Below are positions 27,367 through 35,770 of a stretch of DNA of 45,871 bases, piece after piece. A program made the translations under genes and the position numbers. Each line of letters starts with the position of its first letter. Position 1 is the stretch's first letter. Source of the DNA: a virus; the IMG/VR virus record IMGVR_UViG_3300022821_000030, positions 1-45,871 of that record, one strand, 5' to 3'. The notes beneath the pieces are model-generated. The model did no database searches. It had not been told where the DNA came from and saw only the letters and a list, made by a program, of their open reading frames with translations.

Positions 27367-28113
27367 TTAGAGCTTCCATTTGACGAAGTTTGGGTGGCGG
27401 AATGAGCCGGAGGCGAACTTGCGGCGTGCTTCGATTTCGAATGTGCGACCGAGGTATTTGCCAGGCTCGTTCCAGATGTCTTCGCGAAGTGCGTCGGAGA
27501 AGCCGCCACCGACTTTAACCATGATGCCTTCGGGTGTGCGTCCGTTGATACCTCCGAGCCGTCCGGAGTGTTTACCTTCGCCTTCGTATATGGAGATGAG
27601 TGTGAGGTCTTCGGTGACTATGAGCTTTTGACGGTAGAGTTTGTGGTTGAGATCCCATTTTGTGGACCGGAAGACGACACCTTCGTAGTCCATGTTTATG
27701 ACGTAGGTTTCCCAGAGCTCGTGGAAGGCTGCGATGGGGTAGTTTTGGACGAGGGAGAAGTTGTGGGGGAGTTCTGGTTGGAGGGTGCGTAGCAGCGCGT
27801 GGCGGTCACGGTAGGTTGTGCTGTCTAACGCGATGCTGTTTATTGATGCGAGGTCGAAGGCTATGGCTGTGTCTTTACGGGAGGCGGTTTGAGCCCATTG
27901 TGTGCCGGTGAGGGTTTCGGCTATGATCTCACATTGGCGGGTATTGGTGGTGAGGTCTGAGCGAAACTCCCGATGCGTCTTTGAGAAGTATTTTATGGAA
28001 GGACCGTTGAGGATGATGTGTGACCACCAACCGTCGTATTTGAGTTGGACAACGTCGCAACCTGCGGCTAAGGCTTCGTCGTAGTTTGAGTCCTTGTATG
28101 ATACTGCGTTCAT
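27367..28113 (-). CDS. ATP-dependent DNA ligase
   Basis: A compact 248-aa ligase that seals nicks through an enzyme-AMP intermediate. Motif I is LKYDGW with the adenylated lysine K25. Motif IIIa is AIAFDLAS, motif IV is DYEGVVF, and the motif V region is HKLYRQK. A C-terminal OB-fold follows with GIMVKVGGGFSD and FEIEARRKFASGSFRHP. It is shorter than T7 ligase (359 aa) but has all the nucleotidyltransferase motifs. It is the last gene of the early block, three bases after the preceding stop, and most likely acts in replication and recombination. Confidence 0.92.
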   Translation of the reverse strand: MNAVSYKDSNYDEALAAGCDVVQLKYDGWWSHIILNGPSIKYFSKTHREFRSDLTTNTRQCEIIAETLTGTQWAQTASRKDTAIAFDLASINSIALDSTTYRDRHALLRTLQPELPHNFSLVQNYPIAAFHELWETYVINMDYEGVVFRSTKWDLNHKLYRQKLIVTEDLTLISIYEGEGKHSGRLGGINGRTPEGIMVKVGGGFSDALREDIWNEPGKYLGRTFEIEARRKFASGSFRHPNFVKWKL

Positions 28114-28116
28114 GGT

Positions 28117-29325
28117 TTAGTCTTCTGACTCCTCTGGGAGCTTGATGAATAAGGGTTTGCCGTCGATGATTTGACGTGTGATCTTGTTGGCTTCTAGGAG
28201 GTGCTGGAAGGTTTCGGTTAGTTCTCCACCACGTGCGTCTCGGTAGACCATGGCTTTGAGTCTCTTTTCGTGGATGAATGGGAGGTCGTGTTCGACGCCG
28301 CCGACTTTGAATTTACGAGTCGGGCATGAGTCTATGATGTTCATGATTTTGGCAGCGACTGAGTTGAGTTCGTTACGCCCGATGCCGGCGAATACACGGG
28401 AGAGGTTGTTCTCGATGAGTTGTAGGAATTCAAGCCCTGTTTTCAGGTGCTCGGTGGTGAGAATCATGTCGGTGGATTCTGAGATCGAGAGCAAGGTGGC
28501 GACCTTGAGGAGCTGCATATGTTTGGTCTCGAAGTAGCCCGTGGTTGTGGGGTCGTTGGGCATCTTGAGCTTCATATACCAGTCTTCGAAGAATTTCTTT
28601 GCGGCTGGGTCCCAGGTTAGGGGGCCGCAGAGTTGTTGCACTTGGCGGGAGTAGGCTTTGAGGCGTATCCAAGCGTCGGCCATGGCGGGGGTTACGGTAG
28701 GGAACGCGATTCGACCAGCCTTGCCTGTTTCGTAAACGAAGATTGCGCGGCGGGAAAATCCACCGGATATTACGTCTTGTTTGAGGTATGTGGTGATCCA
28801 ATCTGGAGTCGTGCACGCGAGGAGGGTGAGGTATGGCCCGGTGATAACGGTGTCGCCCTTGTTTTTGGTGCGGATGTCGTAGAAGTCTTGGTCGTAGATG
28901 GTGGTTAGGAAGTTAACCATGCCGAGGCCACCACCGCCTAGGAACTCAGAGAGTTCGGTGACCATGACGGTCATAGGGGAGAACATCTTTTGGTCCTCGT
29001 GTTCGGTTGGCATATTTGCTATGACTTGTTCGGTGTCTTTGACATCGAGGACTAGTTTTTCTTTGGTGACACACTCGGCTGAGAAGGGGATTTTGAGTTC
29101 CCTCATGAGGTTCTTGGCTGGAGTCATGGCGGAGGTTTTGCGGTTCCCAGCGGGACCTACGAGGACTACGTAGAGGTTAGGGAAGACCTTGAAGTGGCCC
29201 ATGTCGATCCAGACCCTGCGAGAGACTATCGACGATAGTGCGACGAGGGCTGAGAACATATGGTAGGTTGGGTGAGCCTCCGTGCCTGAGACGTATTCCC
29301 TGTAGTTTGGTAAAAAACCTGTCAT
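28117..29325 (-). CDS. DUF3987-like P-loop ATPase, candidate replicative helicase
   Basis: A 402-aa protein with Walker A at VGPAGNRKTS (K63, T64) and a Walker B-like VMVTELSEF (E124), followed by a TLLACTTPDWI sensor-like strand and an arginine-containing GGFSRRAIFV segment. This arrangement is that of DUF3987-type ATPases, related to primase-helicase C-terminal domains of phages and plasmids. It sits between ligase and nucleases in a replication operon with a DNA polymerase but no other helicase, so it is the best candidate for the replicative helicase. The start overlaps the upstream gene by ATGA. Confidence 0.75.
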   Translation of the reverse strand: MTGFLPNYREYVSGTEAHPTYHMFSALVALSSIVSRRVWIDMGHFKVFPNLYVVLVGPAGNRKTSAMTPAKNLMRELKIPFSAECVTKEKLVLDVKDTEQVIANMPTEHEDQKMFSPMTVMVTELSEFLGGGGLGMVNFLTTIYDQDFYDIRTKNKGDTVITGPYLTLLACTTPDWITTYLKQDVISGGFSRRAIFVYETGKAGRIAFPTVTPAMADAWIRLKAYSRQVQQLCGPLTWDPAAKKFFEDWYMKLKMPNDPTTTGYFETKHMQLLKVATLLSISESTDMILTTEHLKTGLEFLQLIENNLSRVFAGIGRNELNSVAAKIMNIIDSCPTRKFKVGGVEHDLPFIHEKRLKAMVYRDARGGELTETFQHLLEANKITRQIIDGKPLFIKLPEESED

Positions 29326-29627
29326 TTGAATGGGTTCGATTCTGGTGTGGTGAAGGTGAGGTTTGGTTCTTCACCGATTTGCAATTGCGTGATAGCGACT
29401 GAGAGTTGGTGCTCGAATTGTGATCCAAGGCCGTGGGTGTGTATGAGTTGGATAAGCGCGATCTGGGTTGCAGCTAGGGAGTTGAGGGTTACGTCGAGAC
29501 CGAGGCCGGAGGTTTCTGACATAAGATAGACTTGGACCTTAAGGTTGTCTAACGCTTGTGCTAGGATGGCTGGGTCTGGGTCGTTTGGGTGGGAGGAAAA
29601 TTTAGGCCCGCGAGGGTGTGCGAGCAT
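29322..29627 (-). CDS. Hypothetical protein, about 101 aa
   Basis: Not recognised. It is rich in Leu/Gln/Thr with a predicted helical middle, and polar ends. The start is uncertain: ATG 29627 gives 26 bases of overlap with the upstream gene, ATG 29660 gives 59. It is coupled to the ATPase gene downstream (ATGA), which suggests a helicase accessory role, but this is only inference. Confidence 0.6.
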   Translation of the reverse strand: MLAHPRGPKFSSHPNDPDPAILAQALDNLKVQVYLMSETSGLGLDVTLNSLAATQIALIQLIHTHGLGSQFEHQLSVAITQLQIGEEPNLTFTTPESNPFK

Positions 29628-30090
29628 TACGTTTCTTACCTGGTTTAATACCTGTTGCATTTGTTATAAGGGACAGTGAGGGTTGAAGGAATAAGTAGTT
29701 GAAGTCTTGACGCTGAGTGGCCGAGAGTTGAACCATGAGATTTCCGAATGTTGGGTTGGAAAGATTTTGAGAACCAGTCCACACGTGGGAGAGGTTGCCA
29801 AGACGGTATTCGAAGGACTTGACGTGCCCGTTGTATTCGAAGTTCCACTTGATGGATTTGAATAAGCGTTGAGTCTTTTTGATCCGTTTGATTTCTGCGT
29901 CTGAGGTGAAGCGGTTGTAACCTATGGAGACTTGGGCTCGGCAGAGAGCTAGGTGGGTCAGCAAGGCGTGGAGTATGCTACCGGGTTTTGGGTCGCCTAG
30001 GAGGAAGGTTCGGACTTTGACTTCGGAAGCATGTGGGAGGACGATACACATGTGTTCGAAGAAATCTGGTCCGTGCATTATTTCACGCAT
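29602..30090 (-). CDS. PLD-like single-HKD protein (putative nuclease), 162 aa
   Basis: Residues 89-109 read H-V-K, then about 14 residues, then G-S-Q-N. This is the HxK...GSxN core of the phospholipase D superfamily, whose small one-HKD members are dimeric nucleases. The acidic residue usually four positions after the Lys is not present, and the N-terminal half (strand-rich, KVRTFLLGDPKPGSIL) fits the family only loosely. It lies between replication genes, consistent with a nuclease. The ATG at 30090 is chosen; it overlaps the previous stop by eight bases, while the longer frame would need a TTG. Confidence 0.55.
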   Translation of the reverse strand: MREIMHGPDFFEHMCIVLPHASEVKVRTFLLGDPKPGSILHALLTHLALCRAQVSIGYNRFTSDAEIKRIKKTQRLFKSIKWNFEYNGHVKSFEYRLGNLSHVWTGSQNLSNPTFGNLMVQLSATQRQDFNYLFLQPSLSLITNATGIKPGKKRNARTPSRA

Positions 30091-30436
30091 AGTCGGTGGT
30101 GGTGAAGTCGTCAAGGCGCACGAGTTTGATGGGGAGTTTACGTCGACGCGCTTCGGCGAGCTCTAGGGTGGTTCCTTTGGAGGCTTGCCAGTCACGGAAG
30201 TCGAGAATGTGGAGTTGGTTACAGGCGGTCATAAGACCGAGGGATATTTGGATCCACGCGTCGTTGGTGATGGGTTTGTTTGTGGGTTGAATGTCAATGA
30301 AATGCCCATGAGCAACTGGGGAGAAGGCTGGGTGGGAACGTTCGATCAGGTGTCTTGCGTATACGGCGTGGGTTTGTGCGCGGTAGGCTCTCATGTGGAA
30401 GTCTTTGTGCCAGTATGGTCCTGCTATGTATATCAT
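30083..30436 (-). CDS. DUF1937 / nucleoside 2-deoxyribosyltransferase-like protein
   Basis: A 117-aa protein starting MIYIAGPYWH, with later RAYRAQTHAVYARHLIERSH, FSPVAHGHFID, ITNDAWIQISLGLMTACNQLHIL and a final SKGTTLELAEARR. This is the standard order of the nucleoside 2-deoxyribosyltransferase/DUF1937 fold, including the Ser-Gly...Glu segment that carries the catalytic Glu in active members. It probably works in nucleotide salvage or modified-nucleotide metabolism. It overlaps the polymerase stop (ATGA), so it is coupled to the replication genes. Confidence 0.78.
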   Translation of the reverse strand: MIYIAGPYWHKDFHMRAYRAQTHAVYARHLIERSHPAFSPVAHGHFIDIQPTNKPITNDAWIQISLGLMTACNQLHILDFRDWQASKGTTLELAEARRRKLPIKLVRLDDFTTTDYA

Positions 30437-32982
30437 GTTAGTAGTGGGTTGATGGTTGTTTTCCACGAGTCGCCCCAGCCACCGTCTGCGGGGATGGAGA
30501 CATCAATACCGTGGATACGGAGATTGTTTTGAAACCAGTGGTGGAGTTTTTTGCAGCCCCATTCGCGGTTTGACTTGTGCCATTGACCCGCAAGCGCGTC
30601 GTGGATGGCGAGGAAAGGTTCGACATGGAGCCAACCGGTGGAGGATCGGTTTGTAGGATCATACCACATATTCACAAGGGCCATGTTGGTAACTCCGGTG
30701 GTGTTGGCTTGAGGTTCGAGTGAAGCTGCGGTGCGGAGAATCTGCGGGTCGACGTAGGCACGGGAACGCATCCCGAAGAACTTACGACGGAAGCCTATGG
30801 CTGTTTGTATACAACCGGTTTCTTTAAGCACGTCCGCAATCCATTCGGTCCTATACTGAGGGTTGTATCGGAGTTTATAAAGGTATTGGTAGATCCCGGC
30901 TTCCGCTTTGGTGAGATCAACGAGGCCATCGGACCGCTTAAATAGAATGGCTGATATGGTTTCGGCTTTTCCGTCATAATTAGTAGCGTGTTGGGTGGCT
31001 TTACAGGCGTCGTATTTCCACGAAGCTGAACGACCTTGGGAGTCGCGGCCTTCGGGAATGACTAGGGCTGAGGTTAATTTTTTAAGTTCTTGAATAGGGA
31101 GCTTGTTGATCACCATTGGGTCACGCTTGGCTTCGTATTCTGCCAGCATGAGCATGAGGACTTTGGCGGGTTTGATACCTGCTAGGTAGTCTTCTAGCAT
31201 GGCGGGGTAGCCTAAGGCTGCGAGGTCGGCGGCAACGGTCCACCCGTCAGCACCTTCCAAATCGAGCTGCCAAAAGTCGTAGTCTTCGGTGTCTGGCACG
31301 AAACAGTCACGGAGTTCCTTGGTGACGTTTTGCAGGTTGGTGCCTGTGTTGACCCACTTGAGCACGTTTCCGTCTTTGCCTAGTAGGGGCACCATAGCCA
31401 TAGATTCACGGGAGGCTAGGCGGGAAGTGCCTGTGTCACAGAGGTTTAAGGAGGTGCGGATACGACCGTCTGGGTCACAACGGAGCTTTTCGATGTCTGA
31501 GAGTCGAGTGCGTTTACGAACCGCTTGGATGACGGTGCGCAGGATAGGGTCTCGTGACTTCTCATAGTATCTCAGCATCGTGGAGTCGTCGGTTTTGGGC
31601 CCCCAACGGGCGGAGGGTTTGAAGCCTAGGTGGTTGTAGAGGAGCCACTGCTTTTGCTTGGTGGATTTTACGTTAAACGCCCAAGGGTCGGACTTGCGTT
31701 TACGTGTCAACACGTCGGCGGCATGGGCTGCGTCAAGGAGGACGCTGTCGATCTTAAGCTGGTAGTCGTCGAGTTCGGATTCAGCTGCGTCTTTGTGGGC
31801 TTTGAGTCTGTCTTGGTCAAGACGGCAACCGCGTATGTTCATGAACGAGATTGGAGGAGCGAGCTTCATGTTAAACCTGTAGTGGTCGGATGATTTTGGG
31901 TAAGCATCCATCATGGGGTCCATTGCTTCTTCGGCTTCGTAGGTGTAGGTGATGTCCTTAAAGTTATAACCTAGTTTGGTGCGGGTGTCACTTGTGGTGC
32001 GCTCGTCTTTGTAGTATGACTCTTTGGTCCAGATTGAAACAACGGTGCCGAGGCCTTTGGGTAGTTCAGGAAACAGCTCGTAGTGTTTCATCATGGAGTC
32101 TTCGGTGAAGTTCGCGATCACCATACGGTGACGCCACATACACACGAATTGTTCGTAGAATAGATTCTGTGCAGTTTTGGCGATATCACCATCCGCCATG
32201 ATGGTGGCGAGGAGGGACCAGATTTGAACCTCCTCATCATGCTGCCAGTAGTTGTCTCCGTCGATCCAGAACGGGATCACGATACCTTGGTAGGGACTGA
32301 TGGCTATACCAAACATGGTGATTCCTATGTCGTCTGGGTAGCCCTCGATGTCGACCGAGATTTTAGGTTTCTGATCCCGGATACGGGTGAGCCATTCGAT
32401 GGTTTCTACGAAGGTGGGTTTGATGTATGAGTCGTCACGGGATTTATATGGGTAGTCCAGAGACTTGGATTCTGACACAGCTCGTGCGATGTCGAATTTG
32501 AAGAGCCCGATGTTTGTGTATACACGTTGGACATCTTCGGGAGAGTAACAGACAACACACTTGTGACGACCGTCGAAGCCGGGGATTATACTGCCTCGGA
32601 AGTTGTCGACCGGGATACGCCACCCGGAGGGGCTCGCTTTGGTGGGCCGGGTTCGGTAGCACAGGTCAGGGCGGGCGGCACGTAAGGCATGTTGACCTAG
32701 GAGCAACACACAATTTGGGGAGTAAGTGTCAATCTCTGACATCAACCAATCACGATACGTGGCGTTTGTGGCGTTGTCCCATGAGGAGAGGGACGAGGTT
32801 TGGGAGGCGTAGGTTAACAAGCATTGTTCGGTGGCTAGGCCCCGAGCTTGGAGTTCGATGGTGAGGAGCCGACCTCCCGACCCGACGAAGGGTTTGCGGT
32901 GAGCAAGTTCTTCTTTGCGGGGGTATTCACCGATGATGGCGAGCTTGTTGGTTGGGTGCGGGAGGGTCGGATGTTGTATCAC
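30433..32982 (-). CDS. DNA polymerase family A with N-terminal UDG-like domain
   Basis: An 849-aa replicative polymerase. Residues about 12-190 resemble a family 4-type uracil-DNA glycosylase (IIGEYPRKEEL, KPFVGSGG, VLLLGQHAL), a fusion known from some phage polymerases such as that of SPO1. The 3'-5' exonuclease begins at SVDIEG (D211, E213); its second and third motifs are weakly conserved. Polymerase motif A is LDLEGAD (D574), motif B is the KYDACKATQHATNYDG region, and motif C is IHDALAG (H794, D795). The usual Glu after HD is Ala here. Dyad repeat copy e lies inside the UDG-like domain at about residues 79-86. It overlaps both neighbours by ATGA. Confidence 0.92.
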   Translation of the reverse strand: MIQHPTLPHPTNKLAIIGEYPRKEELAHRKPFVGSGGRLLTIELQARGLATEQCLLTYASQTSSLSSWDNATNATYRDWLMSEIDTYSPNCVLLLGQHALRAARPDLCYRTRPTKASPSGWRIPVDNFRGSIIPGFDGRHKCVVCYSPEDVQRVYTNIGLFKFDIARAVSESKSLDYPYKSRDDSYIKPTFVETIEWLTRIRDQKPKISVDIEGYPDDIGITMFGIAISPYQGIVIPFWIDGDNYWQHDEEVQIWSLLATIMADGDIAKTAQNLFYEQFVCMWRHRMVIANFTEDSMMKHYELFPELPKGLGTVVSIWTKESYYKDERTTSDTRTKLGYNFKDITYTYEAEEAMDPMMDAYPKSSDHYRFNMKLAPPISFMNIRGCRLDQDRLKAHKDAAESELDDYQLKIDSVLLDAAHAADVLTRKRKSDPWAFNVKSTKQKQWLLYNHLGFKPSARWGPKTDDSTMLRYYEKSRDPILRTVIQAVRKRTRLSDIEKLRCDPDGRIRTSLNLCDTGTSRLASRESMAMVPLLGKDGNVLKWVNTGTNLQNVTKELRDCFVPDTEDYDFWQLDLEGADGWTVAADLAALGYPAMLEDYLAGIKPAKVLMLMLAEYEAKRDPMVINKLPIQELKKLTSALVIPEGRDSQGRSASWKYDACKATQHATNYDGKAETISAILFKRSDGLVDLTKAEAGIYQYLYKLRYNPQYRTEWIADVLKETGCIQTAIGFRRKFFGMRSRAYVDPQILRTAASLEPQANTTGVTNMALVNMWYDPTNRSSTGWLHVEPFLAIHDALAGQWHKSNREWGCKKLHHWFQNNLRIHGIDVSIPADGGWGDSWKTTINPLLT
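32727..32747 (+). repeat. Dispersed dyad repeat, copy e (inside polymerase gene)
   Basis: TGTCA-ATCTC-TGACATCAACC on the + strand, antisense to the polymerase gene. The coding strand uses it for LMSEIDT. The flank GTAAG and the following CAAT match intergenic copy f, so the similarity extends past the core. Presence inside a conserved gene rules out a purely intergenic spacer role. Confidence 0.85.
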
Positions 32983-33179
32983 AGGATTGGGTTGTTTAAG
33001 AGGTCTCGGATTTCGGTTTGGATGTAGTAGGGTAGGGTGTTGAGGGTGACGAAGGCGCCGCGACGACGACCTGGTTCGAAGCGGGTGATGTAACGGAGGT
33101 CTGCGTTGTGTTCGGAGATATGGTCGATGAGGACTATGTAGGTTACTCCGAGGTCTGAGGTGAAGGATAGTGAGATCAT
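32979..33179 (-). CDS. Hypothetical protein, 66 aa
   Basis: Small beta-rich protein (MISLSFTSDLGVTYIVLIDH...) ending in a charged helix. It is coupled by ATGA overlaps to both the ParB-methyltransferase and the polymerase genes. No family is recognised. Conservation between the two replication genes hints at an accessory factor. Confidence 0.6.
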   Translation of the reverse strand: MISLSFTSDLGVTYIVLIDHISEHNADLRYITRFEPGRRRGAFVTLNTLPYYIQTEIRDLLNNPIL

Positions 33180-34672
33180 TTGAACTGGACGTTTGGTATT
33201 GATTGGGTGAATTGTTGCATGAGGTTGTCTTTGGTCATTTGGACATAGGTGTCGTTGATGTCGAGAGCGATGGGGGTAAGGCCTACGGTGATGGCGGCGC
33301 ATGAGGCTGTGCCACTGCCGCAGAAGGGGTCGAGGACTGTTTGGCCGCGCATGGCGACAGCGTTGTAGACCCAGTGCCAGAGCTTGATAGGTTTGGCGAA
33401 TGGGTGCCCGTATTTGGTCTTTTCGTCGAGCCCTGAGCCGGTCCAGACTGAGGAAGGTTGGTTGGTTTGTAAGGTAGCATTGCCTTTACGACAGATCAAG
33501 GCGACCTCGAAGTTTTTGGTGAAGTTGTATTGAGCCATTTGGTTCATACATTGGTGGGACTTTGACCAGATGAGCGGCCACGATTGGACCTTGAATCCGG
33601 CAACACGGGCACGTTCGGTGAGGAAGTTCCAGTGATCGAGGTCACACCACAAGACGAAGAAGCCGTTGTCACGTAGGGCGGCGTGGGCGGCTAAGAAGAG
33701 TTGACGCATGAGGGAGACGTTGTCTTTGACGTCGTGTTCGGCTGCTGTGTGTGAGACATCCATGCCGGTGTTGGTTTGTTGGAGGTTCTTCATGTCTATG
33801 CCGTAAGGGATGTCGGTGACTATGTGGTCGCAGCATCCGGGGTGGTCATGCATCCATTTGATGGAGTCTGTGTGGTGGACCATGGAAGAGATCGGGACGG
33901 TGACTTGAGGTTGGGCTGTCTCACCTTGTGGGGTTTCGGGAGCAGGGCGTGAAGCTGAACCTGTGGCGAAGCCCGGAGCCATTGCTGGTGAGGCTGAGAA
34001 GAACGCATCGTCGTCGTCGTAGCGGGACTTGAAGTCTGTGAGGTCGGTGAGGAGATTGTCTAGCCCGTTGACTTGGGAGCTACCGGCCACCTGCGGTATC
34101 GCAGAGGATACAAGGGATCTGACCGCTTCATCTTCGCGTCGTTTAACGGTAATTCTAATTGCTTCGGTAAGTGAGTCTGCTGCGATGATTTGTTTGTCAC
34201 CTTTACGGATGAGGGATGTGATTGATAGTGCATAGGAGATTGAGGAGCGTGAGACGCCGATGAGTTTGCCGGTTAGTGCGGTGGTCCAGGTTTTTTTTGT
34301 GTCGTCTGAGAGGAGGGCTTCACGTTCACGCGCTTCGTGGACTAGGGTGATAGCTTGGACGGTTTCTTGCCACGACATCTGTTTGCGTTGGACGTTTTCT
34401 TCTGCTTCGAGTGTGCGGAGGGCTGACTCCGAGAGCACTTCGAGGAACATGACTGGGATTTCGGTTAGCCCGAGGACTTCGGTCATGGCTTTGAACCGAC
34501 GGCCACCGCCGATAAGCCGGTGCTCGTGGTTGATGACTGGCGGGTGGAGCAGGCCGTGGGTGGCGATGGAGTCGGCTAGGTCTGCGACGTCACCGTAGTC
34601 TTGACGCACACGGTCGGCGATGTCGATTTTGCTGGCTTTGACTAGGACTGCTTGGTCTGGATATTTTATCAC
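33176..34672 (-). CDS. ParB-domain / DNA methyltransferase fusion
   Basis: A 498-aa two-domain protein. Residues 1-110 form a ParB/Srx-like domain (DLADSIATHGLLHPPVI, RLIGGGRRFKAM, EENVQRKQMSW). A ParB-type helix-turn-helix follows at about 130-155 (LTGKLIGVSRSSISYAL). After a Pro/Ala-rich linker (about 225-260), residues 262-498 form an amino-DNA methyltransferase with catalytic motif TDIPYG (D287-Y290) and cofactor motif DPFCGSGT (448-455). Motif IV before motif I with a recognition region between is the beta-class order, producing N6-methyladenine or N4-methylcytosine. The start is GTG in a GTGA overlap. It is a candidate binder of the dispersed dyads, by inference only. Confidence 0.9.
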   Translation of the reverse strand: MIKYPDQAVLVKASKIDIADRVRQDYGDVADLADSIATHGLLHPPVINHEHRLIGGGRRFKAMTEVLGLTEIPVMFLEVLSESALRTLEAEENVQRKQMSWQETVQAITLVHEAREREALLSDDTKKTWTTALTGKLIGVSRSSISYALSITSLIRKGDKQIIAADSLTEAIRITVKRREDEAVRSLVSSAIPQVAGSSQVNGLDNLLTDLTDFKSRYDDDDAFFSASPAMAPGFATGSASRPAPETPQGETAQPQVTVPISSMVHHTDSIKWMHDHPGCCDHIVTDIPYGIDMKNLQQTNTGMDVSHTAAEHDVKDNVSLMRQLFLAAHAALRDNGFFVLWCDLDHWNFLTERARVAGFKVQSWPLIWSKSHQCMNQMAQYNFTKNFEVALICRKGNATLQTNQPSSVWTGSGLDEKTKYGHPFAKPIKLWHWVYNAVAMRGQTVLDPFCGSGTASCAAITVGLTPIALDINDTYVQMTKDNLMQQFTQSIPNVQFK

Positions 34673-34908
34673 GAAAGTGGGTTGTTTTTGGTTAGGATTT
34701 GGAAGGCTTCTTGAAATGTAGCGACGTGGCCACCTACTTCACGAGCTACGATCTCGGCAGCTTTTTTATTGGTGTGGTGGTAGGGCTGGTTTTGACCGGG
34801 GTCTTGGAGGAGGGCGGTGTGGTCTTTATTCATGACGACGTAGGTGTTGTTGCCTAGGCGGGTGAGGATTCGCTCGGCGAGTTCGGGTGGGAGAGAAGAT
34901 ATATTCAT
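34669..34908 (-). CDS. Hypothetical protein, 79 aa
   Basis: Starts six bases after the terminator T-tract and couples to the ParB-methyltransferase by GTGA. It contains ELAERILTRLGNNTYVVMNKDHTALL and a basic end, and resembles small helical phage proteins of unknown role. ATG 34908 is chosen because the longer frame would run through the terminator hairpin. Confidence 0.65.
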   Translation of the reverse strand: MNISSLPPELAERILTRLGNNTYVVMNKDHTALLQDPGQNQPYHHTNKKAAEIVAREVGGHVATFQEAFQILTKNNPLS

Positions 34909-34913
34909 CACCG

Positions 34914-34946
34914 AAAAAGCCCCGAGGGATTGAGGTCCCTCGAGGC
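34914..34946 (-). terminator. Rho-independent terminator after ssDNA-binding gene
   Basis: On the minus strand, 34946-34936 pairs with 34929-34919 over 11 bp (one G-U), with a six-base loop and then five T (34918-34914). It separates the likely single-strand-binding protein gene from the ParB-methyltransferase/polymerase unit and would give higher expression of upstream genes. Confidence 0.92.
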
Positions 34947-34967
34947 GTGTTGGTTCGGTGGTGTGTG

Positions 34968-35411
34968 TTACGACTGCTTCAAGAACCGACTGATGCGGGC
35001 ACGGTCGCCCCATTCGTCACTGAGTTCGACCTTCGTGCGGAAGGTTACGGTTTTGCCGATGAACTGCTCGAACGGGAGAGCAGAACCCTCCTTGGTGCCG
35101 AGGGCTGCTTGCATCAGTTCCGCAATCTTTTCGAGAGGCTCGTACTTTTCAGTGCGCACGAGGCTGATCGAGTGGAAGATCGGGTAGCCGGGGTTGACTT
35201 CGCACGGGATACCTTCCTTGGTTGCGGGTGTTGGGTTGGTCAAGGCGATCTTCATTTCCAGAAGGTGGCCTGTTTTCTTGGAGTTCTCACGAGTGTCGAT
35301 TTCGATGATCTCACCTTCGTGCACGCCGTCGTCGATGATGGGCATGACTGCGGAGACTTGGGTTAAGTCAGCGGATTGGAGTTCGTTGAGGACGTCTACT
35401 GTTTCGGACAT
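34968..35411 (-). CDS. DUF669-like ssDNA-binding protein (putative)
   Basis: A 147-aa protein with an OB-fold-like pattern: VHEGEIIEIDTRENSKKTGHLLEMKIALTN forms consecutive strands with a basic loop, followed by a helical EPLEKIAELMQAALG segment and a final strand with KTVTFRTKVE. This is the pattern of DUF669-type proteins, thought to act as phage single-strand DNA-binding proteins. The start ATG 35411 is preceded by an A/C-rich leader without Shine-Dalgarno. Next to Sak4-like and Cas4-like genes and followed by its own terminator, it fits a replication/recombination module. Confidence 0.7.
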   Translation of the reverse strand: MSETVDVLNELQSADLTQVSAVMPIIDDGVHEGEIIEIDTRENSKKTGHLLEMKIALTNPTPATKEGIPCEVNPGYPIFHSISLVRTEKYEPLEKIAELMQAALGTKEGSALPFEQFIGKTVTFRTKVELSDEWGDRARISRFLKQS

Positions 35412-35461
35412 ATGTTTTGTGTGTTTTGTTTTTGTGTTCACCAGAGGCGGATTGCTTCTGG

Positions 35462-35770
35462 TTAAAGTGGGGGGAGGTCTACTCGTGAGAGCAGGTTGTG
35501 GATGGAGTTCATAGTCGAGTTGAGGCGATTTATTGCTTCACGCACTTGCGAAGTTAGTGGACTGCAAGGTGTCTCAGGGTCGAGCCCTTGCTTACTAGAT
35601 GGTGATTCTGGTATTTGGTCAAGGAGGACTGTTCCGAGGACACTGCCGACAAAATTGTCAAGCCCGTTCATGCGGTCGCACACGTCCTCAAGGTCTTTCA
35701 TTGCTGCGACGATGGGTAATTCTGGGCTTACTTGGTTGTTAGCGGCAACTGGCTGGTTTATGTTATTCAT
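35462..35770 (-). CDS. Hypothetical protein, 102 aa
   Basis: A polar, acidic N-terminal region, then helical MKDLEDVCDRMNGLDNFVGSVLG and a second helix near the end (REAINRLNSTMNSIHNLL). It overlaps the Sak4-like gene by ATGA. No family is recognised. Confidence 0.65.
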   Translation of the reverse strand: MNNINQPVAANNQVSPELPIVAAMKDLEDVCDRMNGLDNFVGSVLGTVLLDQIPESPSSKQGLDPETPCSPLTSQVREAINRLNSTMNSIHNLLSRVDLPPL

